Shown here piece after piece: positions 52,824 to 56,454 of a DNA stretch of 56,454 nucleotides. The translations under genes were made by a program, and so were the position numbers. Origin of the DNA: Chloroflexota bacterium (GTDB lineage: Bacteria; Vulcanimicrobiota; JAMCWD01). Each line of letters begins with the position of its first letter. Position 1 is the stretch's first letter. Below the pieces are notes generated by a model. That model ran no database searches. It was not told the DNA's origin and saw nothing but the letters and a program-made list of their open reading frames with translations. The stretch lies in contig JAMCWD010000026.1 of assembly GCA_023475345.1 (NCBI GenBank), positions 1 through 56,454 of the forward strand. Direction: 5' to 3'.

Positions 52824-53879
52824 ATGAATACAACAATACTTCAAGTATTCGATCCCCCGATGTGCTGTTCGAGCGGCGTATGCGGGCCGAATGTCGATCC
52901 AAGACTGGCCCGATTCTCAAGCGATCTGGACTGGCTTAAGAAACAGGGGGTGACGGTTGAACGGTTCAACCTTTCTTCCAATCCCGCCATATTTGCAATG
53001 ACACAAGTCGTCAGAGACGCTCTGAAGGCTAATGGCAACGCCTGCCTGCCAATTCTTCTGGCGGACGGCGAAATTGTCTCTGAAGGGGATTATCCGGATA
53101 GAAATACGCTTGCCGGGCTCTGCGGCATCGATATGTCCCAGGAACCTGACGCAGCATCAATTAATAAAAGTGAGACTGATGATGCATCGGTTTGCGGACC
53201 GGGATGCGATTGCGGAACGCCTTCAGGCGGCTGGAAAGCCAGGATGGTGATTGGTTTGGTGGTCTTGTTGACCATTGCCGGAATTCTGATTTACAAGATA
53301 TCCAATCAGAAGGCTTACAAAGCCGACAGCGCCACCCAAAAAGCAGGATTTGCTGTTTCTTCAGCAGCGGAGAATGTCACGACTGAGAATAAGGCAGTCA
53401 CCCTGGGCGCTGTAGTTGAGAAGAAAGGTGAGGCAGATGCAAAAATCACAGAACCCGCTGCGGCAGAGAATAAGAAAACAGCAATAGACAAAACTAAAAT
53501 CGGCGAGTATCTTGACTCACTTGGCGAGTTGAATAAGGTTGCATTGAATCAGGACGCCGTGTTCATATTCATTCCTGCCAAAAAGGATGAGAGTCCCGGC
53601 GAATCGACAAGACTTTCCATCCTTTCCGCACAGAAGAAACTGGCTTTAAGTAATATCAAGGTGGGCCTATTCACAATGAGGACCTCATCTCCCGATTTCT
53701 CGACTTTCTCCTCCCGGGTGCAACTTCCGGCGATCCTGGTGGCATGCAAGGGTCGTGGTATGGGAGTCGTCTCCGGCGACGTGACCGAGACAAAATTATT
53801 ACAGGCATTTATGGCTTCGTCACAGGCTGGCGGGTGTGGAACGTCAGGCTGCGGATCGTCCAGCGCGGGCTGCAAATAA
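52824..53879 (+). CDS. arsD: ArsD metallochaperone fused to a membrane helix and thioredoxin-like domain
   Basis: Residues 1-115 are ArsD: ILQVFDPPMCCSSGVCG with C14, C15 and C20, and LPILLADGEIVSEGDYP. A cluster CGPGCDC (124-130) follows, then one membrane helix (141-158), a linker, and a C-terminal ~110-residue thioredoxin-like domain (AVFIFIPAKKDESPG... VQLPAILVACKGRGMGVVSGDV) whose own end is cysteine-rich (C338, C343, C350). ArsD carries As(III) to ArsA. The usual ArsD is about 120 residues and soluble. The fusion implies a membrane-anchored chaperone; the downstream CcdA-like protein may exchange electrons with the thioredoxin-like part. Confidence 0.85.
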   Translation: MNTTILQVFDPPMCCSSGVCGPNVDPRLARFSSDLDWLKKQGVTVERFNLSSNPAIFAMTQVVRDALKANGNACLPILLADGEIVSEGDYPDRNTLAGLCGIDMSQEPDAASINKSETDDASVCGPGCDCGTPSGGWKARMVIGLVVLLTIAGILIYKISNQKAYKADSATQKAGFAVSSAAENVTTENKAVTLGAVVEKKGEADAKITEPAAAENKKTAIDKTKIGEYLDSLGELNKVALNQDAVFIFIPAKKDESPGESTRLSILSAQKKLALSNIKVGLFTMRTSSPDFSTFSSRVQLPAILVACKGRGMGVVSGDVTETKLLQAFMASSQAGGCGTSGCGSSSAGCK

Positions 53880-53976
53880 AGGGCGTGCCGAAATTGATTC
53901 TAGATTTTATGCCATTTTTCATGTGTCAAATACCTCAAAAAGGCATTTTTCGACAGTACCATAAGGGGAGGATACC

Positions 53977-54672
53977 GTGCTCGATTCTGTCACCACGGCA
54001 CTGAAAGAAGTCGCGTCCCAGCCGCTGGGGTTGTTTTTTGCCCTTCTCCTGGGATTTGTGAGCGCCGCCACCAGCGCGTGTTGTACTCTTCCGGCGCTCG
54101 GCATCTTGATCGGGTATTCAGGAGCGCAAACAAATGACACGCGCAAAGGGGTTGTCAAATCAGCGCTGCTGTTCACTATCGGAACGATTGTCTCGCTGAT
54201 GATCGTCGGCGGCATCGCGGGGTTTGTTGGACAAGTGGCCCAGGGCAGTCTGGGGCGATACTGGAAAGTCTTCGCCGGAATCGTTGCCGTGTTTCTAGGA
54301 CTGGCCACGCTGAAATTGCTGCCCTTTGAATTGTCCTTCGGTAAATCCAGGTTGGAGCCCGGCAAACTGGGAATATTCGGTCCTGCGCTGGCCGGACTTT
54401 TACTGGGTGGCATGATTGCGGGCTGTTCGCTGCCGTGCAATCCGGGTATTTTTATTGTCATGGGCGCGGCCATCCTGCAAGGGTCAGTGCTTTGGGCCAG
54501 TCTATTGCTGGGGATGTTCGCCATCGGATTTGCCATTCCCCTGGGATTGGTCATGTTCGGTGTTTCACTCGGTAAAGTCTCGCTGGCCGCAAAAGGCGCG
54601 GACACTGCGATTCGCTGGATTGCAGGAGTGGTACTGATCGCTGCCGGTTTTTATTTCATTATCACGTTTTGA
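53977..54672 (+). CDS. CcdA/DsbD-type membrane thiol transporter
   Basis: GGGGAGG lies five bases before the GTG at 53977. The 231-residue protein has about six membrane helices and two cysteine-containing turns, SACCTLPALG near helix 1 and AGCSLPCNPGIFIV near helix 4, the CcdA/DsbD pattern that passes electrons across the membrane to extracytoplasmic thiols. It follows the ArsD fusion by 97 bases. In arsenic operons such proteins are thought to reduce periplasmic thiols or arsenicals. It is the last gene of the cluster. Confidence 0.85.
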   Translation: MLDSVTTALKEVASQPLGLFFALLLGFVSAATSACCTLPALGILIGYSGAQTNDTRKGVVKSALLFTIGTIVSLMIVGGIAGFVGQVAQGSLGRYWKVFAGIVAVFLGLATLKLLPFELSFGKSRLEPGKLGIFGPALAGLLLGGMIAGCSLPCNPGIFIVMGAAILQGSVLWASLLLGMFAIGFAIPLGLVMFGVSLGKVSLAAKGADTAIRWIAGVVLIAAGFYFIITF

Positions 54673-54815
54673 GCCAGAAACAACAAACCACATCGGAATT
54701 TAAACCAATTTTTTTGAAATTTCGGCGTCGGGGAGAAGGAGTTTCAAAACATACCATTTAATATATTCACCAGTGCAACAAACATTTATTTGGCGCATAA
54801 GGAGGAATTTGTATT

Positions 54816-55862
54816 ATGAAGCGTAAGTCCGGCAATTCTTCAAAATCAAAGGATCTTGGGGCCATGCCTGAAAATAAGGCTCCTGGGGTTATGTCTGAAA
54901 ATCCCGTACCTGCCGCCGCAGGCGCTTCTCCTCCCGGCGAAAATTTCGGCACGGCTCGTTCACTGGAAGCCTCCAGGAATTTTTATCTCCAGGATTATTT
55001 CAACTACCTGGCGGTCGAGCGAAATCTTTCCCCGCGCACATTAAAGGAATATCAGAATGACTTACAACTTTTTACCTCGTTCTTCAAGCCCCATTTCGAT
55101 ACCGGGCTGACACTGGATGGGTTCGACGAACGGACAATCAGGGAGTTTCTGACGTTTCTCAAGGTCGAACGGAATTATTCCCCCCGTGCTTTGAACCGAA
55201 AAATCGCATCTTTGAAGGGGTATTTCCGGTTTTTGGAAAGCGAAGGTTATATTACAAGGTCGCCCCTGGCATATATGAAAAGCGTCAAGACGCCCCGCAG
55301 CCTGCCCAAGGCACTGACACACGACGAGACCGAAAAACTGCTGGAATCCGCAGGCGGTGGCGAAGATCCTTTCACTGCAAGCCGGGACCGCGCTATCCTT
55401 GAGCTATTCTATGCAACGGGGCTCAGGCTTTCGGAGCTTGTTTTACTGAATACTGACGACATAGATTTTGGCAATAGGATTGCTAAAGTAACAGGCAAGG
55501 GGAACAAGCAAAGGCTTGTCATCCTCAATGACAGCGCCATTATAGCTTTGAAGCAATACCTTGACTTGCGGCCCGTCTCCGGCGACAACGCCGTGTTCCT
55601 GAACAATAAAAAATCGCGCTTATCCCGCCGCGGCATTGCCGTCATCTTCAAAAAATATGTAAAAAAGAGCGGCCTGACGAAAAAAGCATCTCCCCACACG
55701 CTCAGGCACACCTTCGCCACCCACATGCTCGAAGGCGGCTCCGACCTGGTTACCCTGAAAGAGCTTCTGGGCCATGTCAGCCTCTCCACCACCCAGATTT
55801 ACACCTCCGTTTCCCTCCAGATGATGCGTGAAGTTTACAGAAAGAGCCATCCGAGAAAATAA
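54816..55862 (+). CDS. Xer-type tyrosine recombinase
   Basis: GGAGGAA precedes the ATG at 54816. The first ~50 residues are low-complexity and probably disordered. A SAM-like core-binding domain (~55-155) and a catalytic domain (~165-345) follow, with R204 (ATGLRLSEL), K228, H294 and R297 (HTLRHTF), H320 (LGHVS) and Y329 (QIYT), all six active-site residues. XerC and XerD resolve chromosome dimers; this one cannot be assigned to either, and it could also be the integrase of the adjacent ars island. XerC/D do not normally carry the long N-terminal extension. Confidence 0.9.
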   Translation: MKRKSGNSSKSKDLGAMPENKAPGVMSENPVPAAAGASPPGENFGTARSLEASRNFYLQDYFNYLAVERNLSPRTLKEYQNDLQLFTSFFKPHFDTGLTLDGFDERTIREFLTFLKVERNYSPRALNRKIASLKGYFRFLESEGYITRSPLAYMKSVKTPRSLPKALTHDETEKLLESAGGGEDPFTASRDRAILELFYATGLRLSELVLLNTDDIDFGNRIAKVTGKGNKQRLVILNDSAIIALKQYLDLRPVSGDNAVFLNNKKSRLSRRGIAVIFKKYVKKSGLTKKASPHTLRHTFATHMLEGGSDLVTLKELLGHVSLSTTQIYTSVSLQMMREVYRKSHPRK

Positions 55863-56327
55863 GTTGAAATCCCTTTAAAAACAGGCCTTTTTAAGCGATT
55901 TTTAAGGGGCTTCGGGCTTCATGCCCTTTGATGTCGTCAAAAAATCAATCACAGGCCGTTTCAGGCGTTTTTCCGGGCGGTAAATACATGCTAAATACAA
56001 CATTTCTCATTCATTGTATTAGTAATGACAATATTGACGAGAAAGATTTTTCTCGGACTCTTTTGATATAAGCGGATAGCCGTTGTTTTTCTTCTGGATT
56101 CCCGCCGGAATGACGGGGAGTTTTTGCTCCGGATCTGTGTAATTTATTGTGAGGGCTTGTGCCTGCCCGACATCCCCCAAACCCCTTTTTAGCTAAGGGG
56201 GACTTCGTTTTGCAATTGAGCAAGTTTGAGGCTAAAGCTCACATTACCGGACTGATTCCCCGCCTTCGGGGCTGTCTAAAAAGTCTCTGCAAAAACCCGT
56301 TGTAAGACAATTCCCCTCTTGGGAGGG
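55863..56327. other. gene-free end region with hairpins and repeat
   Basis: I see no gene. CCCTTTAAAAA near 55870 pairs with TTTTTAAGGGG near 55899, a low-quality hairpin that could end the recombinase transcript. A CCCCG/CGGGG hairpin sits at 56258-56271, directly after copy B of the repeat. From 56328 the IS begins. Confidence 0.6.
56085..56245 (+). repeat. dispersed ~160 bp repeat, copy B
   Basis: This matches 964-1125 in the same orientation. It keeps the ggattcccgcc start, gacggggagttttt, ggatctgtgtaatttatt, the ttagctaaggggga palindrome half and the agctcacat ending, but has lost half of the first hairpin. The copies lie ~55 kb apart, each next to an IS fragment. Confidence 0.7.
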
Positions 56328-56454
56328 TGTACAGCCCGACACATGGTTTACACATTTGTCCGACACATGGTTTACACTTTTCGGTAAATTAACGGCATGG
56401 AGGTGATTTTCCATGCCCTTGAAGGTGATGAATGTGTTGCTACAAAGGCAGGAA
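56328..56454 (+). mobile_element. left end of an IS481-like element, running off the window
   Basis: The segment starts TGT and contains two 18-base direct copies of ccgacacatggtttacac at 56336-56353 and 56360-56377, the kind of subterminal repeat seen in IS481-family ends. The transposase start follows at 56413. Confidence 0.6.
56413..56454 (+). CDS. IS481-like transposase, N-terminal fragment (cut by the window end)
   Basis: The ATG at 56413 begins MPLKVMNVLLQRQE, resembling the MPWKxxxVMxxR/QxE-FV start of IS481-family transposases. Only 14 codons are visible. GGAGG lies 12 bases before it. Confidence 0.55.
   Translation, partial: MPLKVMNVLLQRQE

Noticed and set aside
1..56454. CRISPR arrays, tRNA, rRNA
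   Set aside because: I looked in the intergenic stretches and saw no regularly spaced repeats, cloverleaf-like segments or rRNA sequence.

Overview
The window is about 56 kb of compact bacterial chromosome. It encodes a rod-type peptidoglycan machinery (MreB, MreC, MreD, PBP2, a class A PBP), bacterial fatty acid and malonyl-CoA enzymes (AccB, AccC, FabF), RF1, PrmC, NusB, RNase III, ThyX, thymidine kinase and dCTP deaminase. Many starts are TTG or GTG, genes often overlap by 4 to 11 bases, and many small lipoproteins, propeller, TPR and HEAT-repeat proteins are present. This fits a deep-branching, probably uncultivated diderm-like bacterium. I cannot name the phylum from the sequence alone.

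Layout: 1-1421 holds a transposase tail, a HEPN-like gene that looks truncated by it, and a repeat-rich spacer. 1422-14547 holds a very unusual SHMT-GcvT-GcvT fusion (minus strand), a secreted phosphodiester glycosidase behind a clear promoter and structured leader, a small orphan protein, sucCD with a metallo-hydrolase, then a propeller protein, a GHMP sugar kinase, a ComEA-like protein and a TolB-like propeller. 14554-19732 (minus) holds HEAT, TPR, a GAF/HD-GYP protein, an NlpC/P60 peptidase and a cupredoxin lipoprotein. 19957-24790 holds maf-mreB facing mreC-mreD-mrdA. 25001-28102 (minus) holds a degenerate GAF-HD protein, a PilB/GspE ATPase and a stand-alone RAM domain. 28303-31710 is one giant P-loop ATPase. 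31785-47599 is a long plus-strand housekeeping stretch: rpmE, thyX-tdk, prfA-prmC, accB-accC, nusB, a class A PBP, acylphosphatase, a DsrE/F/H-like trio, dcd, fabF, rnc, a YggU-like protein and a degenerate GGDEF sensor. 47660-50229 holds an AT-rich HD-domain gene and a HAD phosphatase. 50308-54672 is an arsenic operon (arsR, arsA, an AhpD-like gene, an ArsD fusion, ccdA-like) with a textbook promoter and operator but no efflux pump. The window closes with a Xer recombinase, a second copy of the repeat seen near position 1000, and the left end of an IS481-like element.

The most interesting points are: (1) the 152-residue protein at 6397-6855 aligns along its length with the last ~143 residues of the giant ATPase at 28303-31710, suggesting a two-part ATPase/partner system; (2) the trifunctional GlyA-GcvT-GcvT fusion; (3) an AccB whose biotin-accepting lysine is replaced by asparagine; (4) a pump-less ars operon with an ArsD-membrane-thioredoxin-like fusion; (5) several signalling or sulfur-relay proteins whose catalytic residues are degenerate.
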